From NCBI GenBank assembly GCA_913775005.1, contig CAJYKY010000110.1:1-15603 (forward strand): 15,603 nucleotides of DNA. Direction: 5' to 3'. Of the stretch, positions 6,480 to 15,000 are shown in pieces. The translations under genes were made by a program, and so were the position numbers. Position 1 is the stretch's first letter; each line of letters begins with the position of its first letter. The notes under the pieces are model-generated. The model did no database searches. It saw only the letters and a list, made by a program, of their open reading frames with translations, and had not been told where the DNA came from. This stretch comes from an uncultured Achromobacter sp. GTDB lineage: Bacteria > Pseudomonadota > Gammaproteobacteria > Burkholderiales > Burkholderiaceae_B.

Positions 6480-7178
6480 TCAGACCATTCGCACGTTCAG
6501 CGTGCCCAGGCCGTCGATGCCGCCGGTCATGACGTCGCCGCGCACCACCGGGCCGACACCTTCTGGCGTGCCGGTATAGATGAGGTCGCCCGCTTCCAGG
6601 CGGAAGTATTTGGACAGGTAGGCGATGGTTTCGGCGATGGACCAGATCAGCTTGCTGATGTCGCTGCGTTGCTTGTCCTGGCCGTTCACTTGCAGCCAGA
6701 TGGCGGCGTGGCAGACATCGCCTACTGACTCGGCGCGGTGCAGCGGGCCGATGGGCGCGCTTTGGTCGAAGGCCTTGCCCAGTTCCCACGGGCGGCCGGC
6801 TTCGCGCATTTTCATTTGCAGATCGCGCCGCGTCATGTCCAGGCCGACGGCGTACCCCCAGACGTGTTGCAGCGCGTCTTCCACGGCAATGTTGGCGCCG
6901 CCTTTGCCGATGGCGGCCACGAGTTCGATCTCGTAATGCAGGTTGGCGGTTTCGGGCGGGTAGGGCAGGTCCAGCGTCTGGTCTTGCGCCACCGGCACCA
7001 CGGCGTCGGCGGGCTTGCAGAAGAAGAACGGCGGTTCGCGGTCGGGGTCAAAGCCCATCTCGCGTGCATGCGCGGCGTAGTTGCGGCCGACGCAGTACAC
7101 GCGGCGGACGGGAAAGGTGTCCTGGCTGCCGGCGACAGGCACGGCGACGGGGGCAGAAGGGGCAAACACAAACGGCAT
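6480..7178 (-). CDS. nagK: Fumarylpyruvate hydrolase (FAH family)
   Basis: This 232-residue single-domain fumarylacetoacetate-hydrolase-fold enzyme probably splits fumarylpyruvate into fumarate and pyruvate. The substrate-side motif VYCVGRNYAAHA (27-38) is followed by PFFFCKPADAV (50-60). The metal ligands Glu83 and Glu85 lie in HYEIELVAAIGKGG and Asp114 in GYAVGLDMTRRDLQ. TGTPEGVGP (202-210) is the conserved C-terminal loop. The start at 7178 has AAGGA (7185-7189) six bases upstream. It follows the dioxygenase after a 112-base gap that contains a tandem 9-base repeat, and precedes the isomerase by 17 bases. Other FAH-family reactions (acylpyruvate hydrolase) cannot be ruled out by sequence, but the context is specific. 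Confidence 0.93.
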   Translation of the reverse strand: MPFVFAPSAPVAVPVAGSQDTFPVRRVYCVGRNYAAHAREMGFDPDREPPFFFCKPADAVVPVAQDQTLDLPYPPETANLHYEIELVAAIGKGGANIAVEDALQHVWGYAVGLDMTRRDLQMKMREAGRPWELGKAFDQSAPIGPLHRAESVGDVCHAAIWLQVNGQDKQRSDISKLIWSIAETIAYLSKYFRLEAGDLIYTGTPEGVGPVVRGDVMTGGIDGLGTLNVRMV

Positions 7179-7220
7179 GGATCATCCTTGGGGAAGGCAG
7201 GAAGTGGTGCGCTTGGGCGG

Positions 7221-7242
7221 AGCGGTCAGATATAGCGGTCAG
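7221..7242. repeat. 9-bp direct repeat between dioxygenase and hydrolase genes
   Basis: AGCGGTCAG occurs at 7221-7229 and again at 7234-7242, separated by ATAT. It is the only obvious structure in the 112-base gap. A 13-base period is close to one helical turn, so a regulator site is possible, but simple duplication is equally likely. Confidence 0.5.
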
Positions 7243-7290
7243 CCAATGCAAACAGGCAGAACGGCCGGACAACGTGGTCAAGCAAGGCGA

Positions 7291-8367
7291 TCAAGCCACG
7301 CGTTCTTCGCGCCAGACGCCCAGCGCGTCCTGCACCGGGCGGTCGGAATAGCTGAACAAGGTGACGTCGTCCAGGGCGGCCAACTGCACCGGCTGCCACG
7401 ACGGCGCGACGAACACATCGCGCGGACCGAAGTGGAATTCCTGATCGCCGATGCGCGCGGTGCCGCGGCCTTCCACCACGCTGTACACGGTGGAGTCGGT
7501 GCTGCGATAGGTCTTGCCCTGAAAGCCGGCCGGCAGCAGCTGCATGAACGTGGCCATGGTGGGCATGGGGTAGCCGCCGGTGGCCGGGTTCAGGTAGCGC
7601 AGCTTCACGCCGTCCCAGGGGTCGAGCTCGCCGTGGCGGTACAGCGCGTCCAGCGCTTCGCGGCTGCGTTCGTAGGGGTAGTTGAAGATGGGCGAGGTGC
7701 CGCTGGTGGCTTGATGCCGCACGGGCGCCATGTTGTGGCCGAAGCGCGCCATGCTGTCGCCTTCGGGGCGCGTGACGGGCTGGGCGGCTTGCGGATAGTT
7801 TTCGGCAAAGCCGGCATCCAGAAAGCGCAGCAGCGGGATGTCCAGGCCGTCCAGCCACACCACGGGTTCGCCGCCTTCGACGGTGTCGGCGTTGCCGTGG
7901 TCATGCCATGTCCACGACGGCGTGATGATGAAGTCGCCGGGATGCATGGTGGTGCGTTCGCCGTTCACGGCGGTGTAGGCGCCCCGGCCTTCCACGATGA
8001 AGCGCAGTGCGGACTGCGTGTGGCGGTGGCTGGGCGCGATTTCGCCGGGCAGGATCAGTTGCAGGCCGGCGTACAGACTTTGCGTGATGCTGGCCTGGCC
8101 GGGCAGGCCCGGGTTTTCAAGGATGAGCACGCGGCGCACGGCTTCTTCAGCGGTGATGAGCGAGCCGGACGCCATGACGTCGTCGCGCACATCGTCGTAC
8201 TTCCAGATGGCGGGCACGCAGCGCGGGGCGGGTTCGCGGGGCACCAGGTTGTGCAGCGACTCCCACAAGGGCGCCATGTTTTTCTTGGCGATGCGCGCGT
8301 AGTAGTTGGCGCGGTCGGTGGCGCGGTCGGCGGATGGATCCGCGCGGCCGGACTGGCTGTCGGGCAT
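7291..8367 (-). CDS. gtdA: Gentisate 1,2-dioxygenase (bicupin)
   Basis: This cytoplasmic Fe(II) ring-cleavage enzyme (358 residues, the normal length) opens gentisate to maleylpyruvate. The N-terminal cupin carries the iron ligands in SHRHTQSALRFIVEG (His114, His116) and in SWTWHDHGN (His155, with His157 nearby). The linker contains SPIFNYPYERSREAL, typical of gentisate dioxygenases, and a second, metal-less cupin follows (VYSVVEGRGTARIGD...). The start at 8367 has GGAG six bases upstream. It is the first gene of the minus-strand operon, facing the divergent LysR gene, so it is the most likely direct regulatory target. 1-hydroxy-2-naphthoate dioxygenase is the closest alternative family; the neighbouring pathway enzymes favour gentisate. 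Confidence 0.95.
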   Translation of the reverse strand: MPDSQSGRADPSADRATDRANYYARIAKKNMAPLWESLHNLVPREPAPRCVPAIWKYDDVRDDVMASGSLITAEEAVRRVLILENPGLPGQASITQSLYAGLQLILPGEIAPSHRHTQSALRFIVEGRGAYTAVNGERTTMHPGDFIITPSWTWHDHGNADTVEGGEPVVWLDGLDIPLLRFLDAGFAENYPQAAQPVTRPEGDSMARFGHNMAPVRHQATSGTSPIFNYPYERSREALDALYRHGELDPWDGVKLRYLNPATGGYPMPTMATFMQLLPAGFQGKTYRSTDSTVYSVVEGRGTARIGDQEFHFGPRDVFVAPSWQPVQLAALDDVTLFSYSDRPVQDALGVWREERVA

Positions 8368-8549
8368 GTTTGTCTCCGGTGGTCCGGCTTTTGCCGGCTT
8401 CTACGGGTGGCCGCCACGTGTGTCGGGGCTGGTCCTGGTCTGGAGACGATTATGCGTAAAGCAGCTATGTGTTTTGAAATGAAATTATCTTATTATCCAT
8501 ACGAATAAATATATACATACGAGACAACCTCCCCCAGACGAGGGCCTGC
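8368..8549. promoter_or_regulatory. Divergent promoter region of the gentisate operon and its LysR regulator
   Basis: This 182-base intergenic stretch contains an AT-rich island at about 8450-8520, strongly unlike the surrounding GC-rich DNA. For the minus-strand operon a -10-like CATAAT lies at 8449-8454 (complement of ATTATG), without a good -35, as expected for an activator-dependent promoter. For the regulator, TTATTA (8490-8495) and TATACA (8512-8517) with a 16-base spacer are a weak sigma-70 candidate. Possible LysR-type sites are the dyad TTATT-N9-AATAA (8490-8508) and the near-palindrome TTATGCGTAA (8450-8459). CATACG also recurs at 8498-8503 and 8516-8521. The assignments are by eye. 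Confidence 0.65.
8384..8397 (-). other. Small leader hairpin before gentisate dioxygenase
   Basis: CCGGC and GCCGG arms flank a four-base loop just upstream of the dioxygenase ribosome binding site, within the expected 5' leader. It is too small to call a riboswitch or attenuator. It could tune translation or be chance in GC-rich DNA. Confidence 0.35.
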
Positions 8550-9485
8550 ATGGACTGGACCCACCGCCTGCGGCTGCGCAATCTGAAGATGCTGCTCAGC
8601 CTGGCGCAGACCCGCAACATCAGCCATTCCGCCGCCATGCTGAACACCACGCAGCCCGGCTTGTCGAAGTGGCTCAAAGACCTGGAAGACGATATCGGCC
8701 TGCCGCTGTTCGAGCGTCACGCACGCGGCTTGCGGCCCACGCCGCATGGTGATGTGCTGATCGCGCATGCGCAGCGCGTGGAGGCGCAGCTGGACCGCGC
8801 CAGTGCTGACATGGCCGCGCTGCGTGAAGGCGGCGGCGGCAGAGTGGTGATCGGCGCGTCCGGCGCGTCGGCGTCTGACACGGTGCCGCTGGCGGTGATG
8901 AAGCTGCTGGAACGCATGCCGCAGGCGCGTGTGAAGCTGGTGGAAGGCACGACGGACCGCTTGTTGGCGCAGCTCGCGCAGGGCGATCTGGATATTGTGG
9001 TGGGCCGGTCCGCGCCCGAGCATCACGATCCGGCGATCCGCTTTGAAGCGCTGTACCTGGAACCCATTCACCTGGTTGCGCGGCCGCGCCATCCCCTGTT
9101 TGAAATCGAAGCACCCACGTGGCCTGACTTGTTGTCGTACCGCTGGATTCTGTGGCCCAAGGGCACGCCGATCCGTAACGCGGTGGATGCTGCGCTGGCA
9201 GCAGCGGGCCAGGCGCCGCCTGTGGATCATGTGGAGTCGAACTCGGTCACGATCAACCTCACGCTGATCAGTAACAGCGACATGATCGGCGTGGCGTCGC
9301 ACCGCGCGGCATTGCGGTTTTCGCAGTTGCGGGCGATGCGGATCATTCCGGTGCGCTTGTCGGGGTTTGGATCGGTGGCCATGTATTGGCGCGAAGACGC
9401 CTTCCGGCCGCTGGCGGTGCAGGAAGCGATGACGGCCTTGCGTAACACCGTGGCCGAACATGCGCCGGGCGTGACGAGGATGTGA
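8550..9485 (+). CDS. LysR-family transcriptional regulator
   Basis: This 311-residue regulator has the normal LysR layout. A winged helix-turn-helix spans about 5-65 (NLKMLLSLAQTRNISHSAAMLNTTQPGLSKWLKDLED), ending in LFERHARGLRPTPHG. An effector-binding domain of the periplasmic-binding-protein type follows from about 92 (VVIGASGASASDTVPL) to the end. The GAGGG at 8540-8544 lies five bases before the ATG. It is transcribed divergently from the gentisate operon, the classic arrangement in which a LysR protein activates the neighbouring operon in response to a pathway compound and represses itself. The effector (3-hydroxybenzoate, gentisate or another operon substrate) is inferred. Its stop overlaps the start of the membrane protein gene downstream. 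Confidence 0.95.
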   Translation: MDWTHRLRLRNLKMLLSLAQTRNISHSAAMLNTTQPGLSKWLKDLEDDIGLPLFERHARGLRPTPHGDVLIAHAQRVEAQLDRASADMAALREGGGGRVVIGASGASASDTVPLAVMKLLERMPQARVKLVEGTTDRLLAQLAQGDLDIVVGRSAPEHHDPAIRFEALYLEPIHLVARPRHPLFEIEAPTWPDLLSYRWILWPKGTPIRNAVDAALAAAGQAPPVDHVESNSVTINLTLISNSDMIGVASHRAALRFSQLRAMRIIPVRLSGFGSVAMYWREDAFRPLAVQEAMTALRNTVAEHAPGVTRM

Positions 9486-10045
9486 TGCCCAAGGATGCGA
9501 TGCCTACCGCGCGCGCGGGACTGAATCAGTTGATCGCGCAGTGCCGCCGGCTGGAAGCGGCCATGGCTGGCGGCCAGGACCCGGCCGCGTCGACGGCCAT
9601 GCATCGCTTCGTGGCCGACATGGACGCGCGCCGTACGCCGCCCGGCATGTGGTCACCGCTGGCCTTGTCCGTGCTGGTGATGACGGGCGGTGGCGGCGTG
9701 GGCATCGAAGTGCTGAGCCTGCTGCTGCACGTGGCCGGCGCCGCCTGGGCGGCTTTCGCGCTTGTAGCGATATGCGCGGCCACCGCGCTGGCCTTGTCGA
9801 TCGGCGTGGTGATGCTGATGGCGGGCCGCTCAAGCGGGCTGGTCGTGGTGAAGCGACTGGCCATCACCCTGGTGACGATAGGCGCCCTGGGCCTCATTGC
9901 CTGGACGCAAGGCGACGTGCGCGCAGTCGGCCCCGTCGTGGCGCTGCTGGGCGGCCTGGGCGCATGGCTGGTGCTGAACAGCAGCGGGTTTTTTGTGTTC
10001 GTGGGGTATCGGGCGGCGCGGCGGTATCTGGATCGGGGGAAGTAG
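9485..10045 (+). CDS. Small integral membrane protein of unknown function
   Basis: I do not recognise a family. The 186-residue product has a polar N-terminus (about 1-55) followed by three or four hydrophobic segments at about 57-80, 82-112, 122-141 and 146-175. It ends in a basic tail (YRAARRYLDRGK), so it should sit in the inner membrane with the tail probably cytoplasmic. The ATG at 9485 shares its A with the stop of the LysR gene (TGATG), with GAGGA four bases upstream. An ATG at 9500, preceded by AAGGA, is an equally possible start; the GTG at 9482 is too close to that site. The overlap suggests co-expression with the regulator, but nothing in the sequence ties it to gentisate metabolism or to a transporter family. 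Confidence 0.65.
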   Translation: MPKDAMPTARAGLNQLIAQCRRLEAAMAGGQDPAASTAMHRFVADMDARRTPPGMWSPLALSVLVMTGGGGVGIEVLSLLLHVAGAAWAAFALVAICAATALALSIGVVMLMAGRSSGLVVVKRLAITLVTIGALGLIAWTQGDVRAVGPVVALLGGLGAWLVLNSSGFFVFVGYRAARRYLDRGK

Positions 10046-10068
10046 GCGCTTCTGGACGGTCCGCACAC

Positions 10069-10097
10069 TTGGGCGAAGTGCGGCGGGGCGCTACAGT
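10069..10097 (+). promoter_or_regulatory. Candidate sigma-70 promoter of the antitoxin-like gene
   Basis: TTGGGC at 10069-10074 and TACAGT at 10092-10097 are separated by 17 bases, giving an expected transcript start near 10104 and a leader of only about 17 bases. The -35 match is partial (TTG) and the -10 matches four of six. Confidence 0.5.
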
Positions 10098-10111
10098 GAG
10101 TACTTGTACTC
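10098..10111. promoter_or_regulatory. Palindromic operator candidate
   Basis: GAGTAC (10098-10103) and GTACTC (10106-10111) are exact reverse complements around TT. The site begins just after the candidate -10 box, spans the predicted transcript start and abuts the ribosome binding site. Ribbon-helix-helix antitoxins normally repress their own promoters through such short palindromes, so autoregulation by the gene that follows is the simplest reading. Confidence 0.65.
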
Positions 10112-10120
10112 GGAGGGTAT

Positions 10121-10348
10121 ATGCCGACTTCTATCCAGCTTGATCCGTTGATCGAGCAACGACTTGATTATCTGGCGGACGTGACCGGGCGCAGCAAGGC
10201 GTCATTCCTGCGCGAGTTGATTGTGAATGGTCTTGACGATCTGGAAGACCGCTATCTGGCCGAACACGAGCTGGAGGCGGTGCGCAGCGGCGAGTCCAAG
10301 ACGTACTCATTGGACGATTTGGAAAAGAAACTTGGCCTGGCGGCCTAA
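10121..10348 (+). CDS. Ribbon-helix-helix antitoxin-like protein (RelB/ParD/CopG type), no toxin partner
   Basis: This 75-residue protein has the ribbon-helix-helix layout. A short beta strand (TSIQLDP, residues 3-9) is followed by helix one (LIEQRLDYLADVTG), a turn, and helix two (SKASFLRELIVNGLDDLEDRYLAEHELE). The C-terminal tail (SLDDLEKKLGLAA) is the kind that wraps a RelE/ParE toxin in RelB-like antitoxins. A strong GGAGGG at 10112-10117 precedes the ATG. A toxin gene normally overlaps or follows within a few bases; here only about 45 bases separate the stop from a terminator, and they encode nothing toxin-like. It may be a solitary antitoxin remnant, an antitoxin for a toxin encoded elsewhere, or a small repressor. 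Confidence 0.85.
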   Translation: MPTSIQLDPLIEQRLDYLADVTGRSKASFLRELIVNGLDDLEDRYLAEHELEAVRSGESKTYSLDDLEKKLGLAA

Positions 10349-10394
10349 GCTGCGCCGCTGCGCGTGGTCGTGATGTCTACCGCCGGTAAGTCGT

Positions 10395-10438
10395 AAAAAC
10401 GGACGCCAATCGCATGCACGATTGGCGTCCGTTTTTTT
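10395..10438. terminator. Bidirectional intrinsic terminator
   Basis: Perfect 18-base arms at 10395-10412 and 10419-10436 pair around the loop CATGCA. The stem is flanked by AAAAA on the left and seven T on the right (10432-10438), so it can terminate both the plus-strand antitoxin-like gene and the convergent efflux operon, whose last stop is at 10472. Confidence 0.93.
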
Positions 10439-10471
10439 GCAGCTGCGCCACTTGCGTGCGCTTGGTGTGTC

Positions 10472-11950
10472 TTACTTTGCCGCCACCGTATCCGGCGGCA
10501 CCGGGTTGTCCCAGCCGCCGCCGATGGCGCGGATCAGTTCTACGGCGGATCGGGCTTGTTCACCGCTCAGTTGCACGGCGACGCGTTGTTGCAGCAGCAC
10601 GCTGCGGTCGGCTTCGATCACGTCCAGGTAGCTGATCGAGCCTTCCCGGTACTGCGTGTGCGACAGCTTGGCGGCGCGGGCCGATGCGTCGACCGCGGCG
10701 TCTTGCGCCTTGGTCTGGTCGGCCAGGATGCGCAGGTTAGCCAGATTGTCTTCCACTTCGCGGAACGCGTTCAGCACCGTCTGGCGATACACCGCCACGT
10801 CTTCTTCGTAGACCGCACGAGCGCGATCCAGGCCGGCTTGGCGGCGGCCGCCGTCGAAGATCGGCATCGACAGCGCGGCGCCGACCAGCGGGCCGAGCAG
10901 GAAGGTGCGGCTGGACCACTGGAACAGGTTGCCCAAGTCCGACGACTCGTACCCGAACGCGCCGGTGATATCCAGGCGCGGGAAGAACGCGGATTTGGCC
11001 GCACCGACGCGCGCGTTGGCGGCGGCCATGGCGCGTTCGGCGGCAGCGATGTCGGGGCGGCGTTCCAGCAGCGTGGACGGCAGGCCAGCCGGGATCGACA
11101 GCGCCACCTTCTGGATGGGCTGCGGCGGCATCGTGAAGTCCGACGGTGCGCGGCCCAGCAGCACCGCCAGCGCGTGTTCGGCAGCGGCGCGGCGGCGGTC
11201 AATACCCAATGCTTCCGATTGCGCGGACGCCAGTTCGGCCTTGGCGCGCGCCAGATCCAGTTCGCTGATGTCGCCCGCGTCGTAACGGCGCTGGATCAGT
11301 TGCAGCGTGTCGGTGCGCAGCTTCACCGTCTGACGGTACAGCTGCGATTCGGCGTCCTGCTCGCGGACGAGGAAGTACGTCGTGGCGACGTCGGCCTGCA
11401 AGGCCAGCAGCACGGAACGGTACAGCGCCTCGCTTTGCTGCGCGTCGGCGGTGGCGGCGTCGGCAGTAGACGCGACGCGGCCGAACAGGTCGGCTTCATA
11501 CGACACCGCGCCCTGCGCGCGCCACGTCGTCACGGACGTGGTGGACGTGCCATCCGGCAAGCCTTGCGACACCGCAGACGGGCGCTGGCGGTTCGGGCCG
11601 AATGCGGCATCCAGCGACGGGAAGAAACCCGCGCGCGCTTCACGCTGCAAGGCGCGCGACTGCGCCAGCCGGGCCGCGGCGGCTTGCAGGTTCTGGTTGG
11701 CCTGCTGCGCTTCGTCTTGCAGCTGGTTCAAGCCGTCGTCGCCAAACACCTTCCACCAGGCGCCGCGCAGCGCGTCTTCCGACGGCTCGGCAGGCTTCCA
11801 GGTGCCGGCTTCGGCGGCGGGCAGGGCAGCCTCCTTGAAGGCCGCCGGCGCGGCAGCGGACGGCTTTTCATACGTGGGACCCACCGCGCAGCCGGCCAGC
11901 ACAAGCAGGACGGCAAGCAGGGCGGAACCTCGGGTCAGTCTTTGGATCAT
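10472..11950 (-). CDS. RND efflux outer-membrane lipoprotein channel (OprM/NodT family)
   Basis: This is the outer-membrane exit duct of a tripartite RND pump, 492 residues. A lipoprotein signal ends in the lipobox LVLAGC, making Cys21 the lipidated residue, and is followed by the family-typical AVGPTYEKP. Two related OEP repeats follow. The first includes the helical segment NQNLQAAAARLAQSRALQREARAGFFPSLDAAFG, and the C-terminal one runs through YLDVIEADRSVLLQQ. The ATG at 11950 is preferred because it begins the lipoprotein signal; the open frame extends 68 codons upstream only as a shadow of the transporter's end. It is the last gene of the efflux operon, 82 bases after the transporter, with an intercistronic inverted repeat between them. 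The terminator at 10395-10438 follows. Confidence 0.97.
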   Translation of the reverse strand: MIQRLTRGSALLAVLLVLAGCAVGPTYEKPSAAAPAAFKEAALPAAEAGTWKPAEPSEDALRGAWWKVFGDDGLNQLQDEAQQANQNLQAAAARLAQSRALQREARAGFFPSLDAAFGPNRQRPSAVSQGLPDGTSTTSVTTWRAQGAVSYEADLFGRVASTADAATADAQQSEALYRSVLLALQADVATTYFLVREQDAESQLYRQTVKLRTDTLQLIQRRYDAGDISELDLARAKAELASAQSEALGIDRRRAAAEHALAVLLGRAPSDFTMPPQPIQKVALSIPAGLPSTLLERRPDIAAAERAMAAANARVGAAKSAFFPRLDITGAFGYESSDLGNLFQWSSRTFLLGPLVGAALSMPIFDGGRRQAGLDRARAVYEEDVAVYRQTVLNAFREVEDNLANLRILADQTKAQDAAVDASARAAKLSHTQYREGSISYLDVIEADRSVLLQQRVAVQLSGEQARSAVELIRAIGGGWDNPVPPDTVAAK

Positions 11951-11967
11951 GATGAATTCTCTTTGGC

Positions 11968-12008
11968 GCGCGCCCCGCTCGACGAATACCGAGGGGAACG
12001 GGGCGCGC
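11968..12008. repeat. Intercistronic inverted repeat in efflux operon
   Basis: Arms GCGCGCCCCG (11968-11977) and CGGGGCGCGC (11999-12008) are exact reverse complements with a 21-base spacer, between the transporter stop and the channel gene start. No U-run follows on the minus strand, so it is more likely an mRNA-stabilising or partially attenuating stem than a full terminator. Confidence 0.6.
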
Positions 12009-12032
12009 TGGCTTCTCTTGTTGTCTGCCTGA

Positions 12033-15000
12033 TTACGCGTGGGGCTGCGTGGCGGGCGGCGCGTTCGGGTCGATGTGCGGCACGCACACCGGCGCTTCAT
12101 GCGGCGCGGCCGAGTGCAGGGGCTTGCTGCCACCCAGCGTGCGCAGCAGCACATAGAACACCGGCGTCAGGAACAGGCCGAACAAGGTCACGCCCAGCAT
12201 CCCGAAGAACACGGCAACCCCCATGGCGTGGCGCATTTCAGAGCCGGCGCCGGACGACAGCACCAGCGGCACCACCCCCATGATGAACGCGATGGACGTC
12301 ATCAGAATCGGGCGCAGGCGCAGGCGGCTGGCTTCAATGGCGGCTTCCAACGGCGTGCGGCCATCATTCATCTCCAGCTCGCGGGCGAACTCCACGATCA
12401 GAATCGCGTTCTTCGCTGACAAGCCCACCAGCACCATCAAGCCGATCTGCGTGAAGATGTTGTTGTCGTTACCGGTCAGGTAGACGCCCGTCAACGCCGC
12501 CAGGATGCTCATCGGCACGATCAGGATCACGGCCAGCGGCAAGGTCAGGCTTTCATACAACGCGGCCAGTACCAGGAACACAAGCAGCACGCTGATCGGG
12601 AACACCCACAGGCCGGCGTTGCCCGCCAGGATCTGCTGATACGTCAGGTCCGTCCACTCGAACTTCACGCCACGCGGCAGCGTTTCGGCAGCAACGCGTT
12701 CGGCGGCAGCCTGCGCCTGGTCGGACGAGAAGCCGGGCGCCGGACCGCCGTTGATATCGGCGGCGGTGTAGCCGTTGTAGCGCACCACCATTTCCGGGCC
12801 GAACGTCTGCTTGACCGTCACCAGCGAAGACAGCGGCACCATGTCGCCTGCGGCATTGCGCGTCTTCAGTTGCAGGATGTCGTCGGCGTGGGCGCGGAAT
12901 TGCGCGTCAGCTTGCGCACGCACCTGGAACACACGGCCGAAGCGGTTGAAGTCGTTCACATACATCGAGCCCAGATAGATCTGCATGGTGTCGAACACTT
13001 CCGTCACCGGCACACCCAGCTGCTTGGCCTTCACGCGGTCCAGGTCCACGTCCAGCTGCGGCACGTTGATTTCATAGCTGGAGAACGCGGGGCCGAGTTC
13101 AGGCGTCTGGCGCGCCTTTTCCAGGAAGGCCTGCTTGGCCTTGTCCAGCTCGGCATAGCCCAACGCCGCGCGGTCTTCCAGTTGCAGCTTGAAGCCGCCC
13201 AGCGTGCCCAGACCCATCACGGGCGGGGGCGGGAACACGGCGATGAACGAGTCCTGAATGGCCGCGAACTTCTGGTTCAGCGACGCGGCAATGGCGTTGC
13301 CCGAAAGCTCGGCACTCTTGCGTTCGTCAAAGGGCTTGAGCGTCACGAACACAATGCCGGCGCTGGAGCTGTTGGTAAAACCGTTGATCGACAGGCCGGG
13401 GAACGCGATGGCCGACTGTACGCCCGGTTCTTTCAACGCGATGTCGCTCATGCGGCGGATCACCGATTCCGTGCGGTCCAGCGACGCGCCGTTAGGCAGT
13501 TGCGTAAAACCGATCAGGTACTGCTTGTCTTGCGCCGGCACAAAGCCGCCGGGCACCAGGTACGACACGCCGATGGTCGCGGCGACCAGCACCGCGTACA
13601 CGCCCATCGCACCGGCCTTGCGGCGGATCACGCCGGACACGCCCGTGCCATAGGATTCGGACGCGCGGCCGAACATGTGGTTGAACCAGTTGAAGAAGCG
13701 GCCGAAGACGCGGTTCATGCCACGGGTCAGCCAGTCCTGCTTGTCGTGATGGCTCTTGAGCAGCAGGGCCGACAGCGCGGGCGACAAGGTCAACGAGTTG
13801 AAGGCCGAGATCACCGTCGAAATGGCGATGGTCATGGCGAACTGCTTGTAGAACTGGCCCGTCAGGCCCGTCATGAAGGCCAGCGGCACGAACACGGCGC
13901 ACAGCGTCAGCGCAATGGCGATGATGGGGCCGCTGACTTCACGCATGGCGCGGTAGGTCGCATCGCGCGGACTCAAGCCCGCCGCGATGTTCCGTTCCAC
14001 GTTTTCCACCACCACGATGGCGTCGTCCACCACAATCCCGATGGCAAGCACCATCCCGAACAGCGACAAGGCGTTGATCGAATAGCCGAACACCAGCAAC
14101 AGCGCGAACGTACCGACGATGGACACGGGCACGGCCAGCAGCGGGATGATCGACGCGCGCCACGTTTGCAGGAACAGAATCACCACCAGCACCACCAGCG
14201 CAATCGCTTCCAGCAGCGTGTGCACCACGGCTTCGATACTGGAACGCACGAACTGCGTGGGGTCGTATTCGATGCGGTATTCCACGCCCGGCGGGAAGTC
14301 TTGCGCCAGCTCGGTCATGGCGGCGCGCACCTTGGACGACACGTCCAGCGCGTTGGCGCCCGGCGACTGCATGATGCCCACGCCCACCGCCTGCTTGTTG
14401 TCCAGCAGCGAGCGCAAACCGTATTCCTGCGCGTCCAGCTCCACGCGAGCGACGTCGGACAGATGCGTCACGGCGCCGTCGGGCGAGGTCTTCAGGATGA
14501 TGTCGCGGAACTCTTCTTCGCTTTGCAGGCGGCCGCGCGCATTCACGTTCAGCTGCAACGGCACGTCGCCTTGCGTGGGCGATGCGCCGATCACGCCGGC
14601 GGCCACTTGCACGTTCTGTTCGCGGATGGCGGCAACGACTTCGGACGCGGTCATGCCGCGCTGGGCGACCTTCTGCGGGTCGAGCCACACACGCATCGAG
14701 TAATTGCCCGAACCCCACACCGTCACTTCACCCACGCCGGTAATGCGCGCCAGGCGGTCCTTGACGTTCAGGATCGCGTAGTTGCGCAGGTAGGTGATGT
14801 CGTAGCGATCGTTCGGCGAAATCAAGTGCACCACGAGCGTCAGCGTGGGCGAGCTCTTGGCGGTGGTCACGCCCAGGCGCTGCACGTCCGGCGGCAGACG
14901 CGGCAGCGCTTGCGACACGCGGTTCTGCACCAGCTGCTGCGCCTTGTCAGGGTCTACGCCCAGCTTGAAGTTGACAGTCAAGGTCAGGTTGCCGTCGCTG

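Noticed and set aside
6463..6789. Upstream extension of the isomerase frame
   Set aside because: Arg-rich translation overlapping the hydrolase gene; the zeta-GST N-terminus begins at 6462.
7081..8508. Plus-strand open frame (475 codons) opposite the dioxygenase and hydrolase genes
   Set aside because: Antisense shadow; the minus strand encodes intact cupin and FAH-fold enzymes with catalytic residues.
10349..10471. Possible toxin gene following the antitoxin-like gene
   Set aside because: Only a few codons fit before the terminator and none resemble RelE or ParE.
10556..12283. Plus-strand open frame (575 codons) opposite the outer-membrane channel gene
   Set aside because: Low-complexity translation, no ribosome site, antisense to the OprM-family gene.
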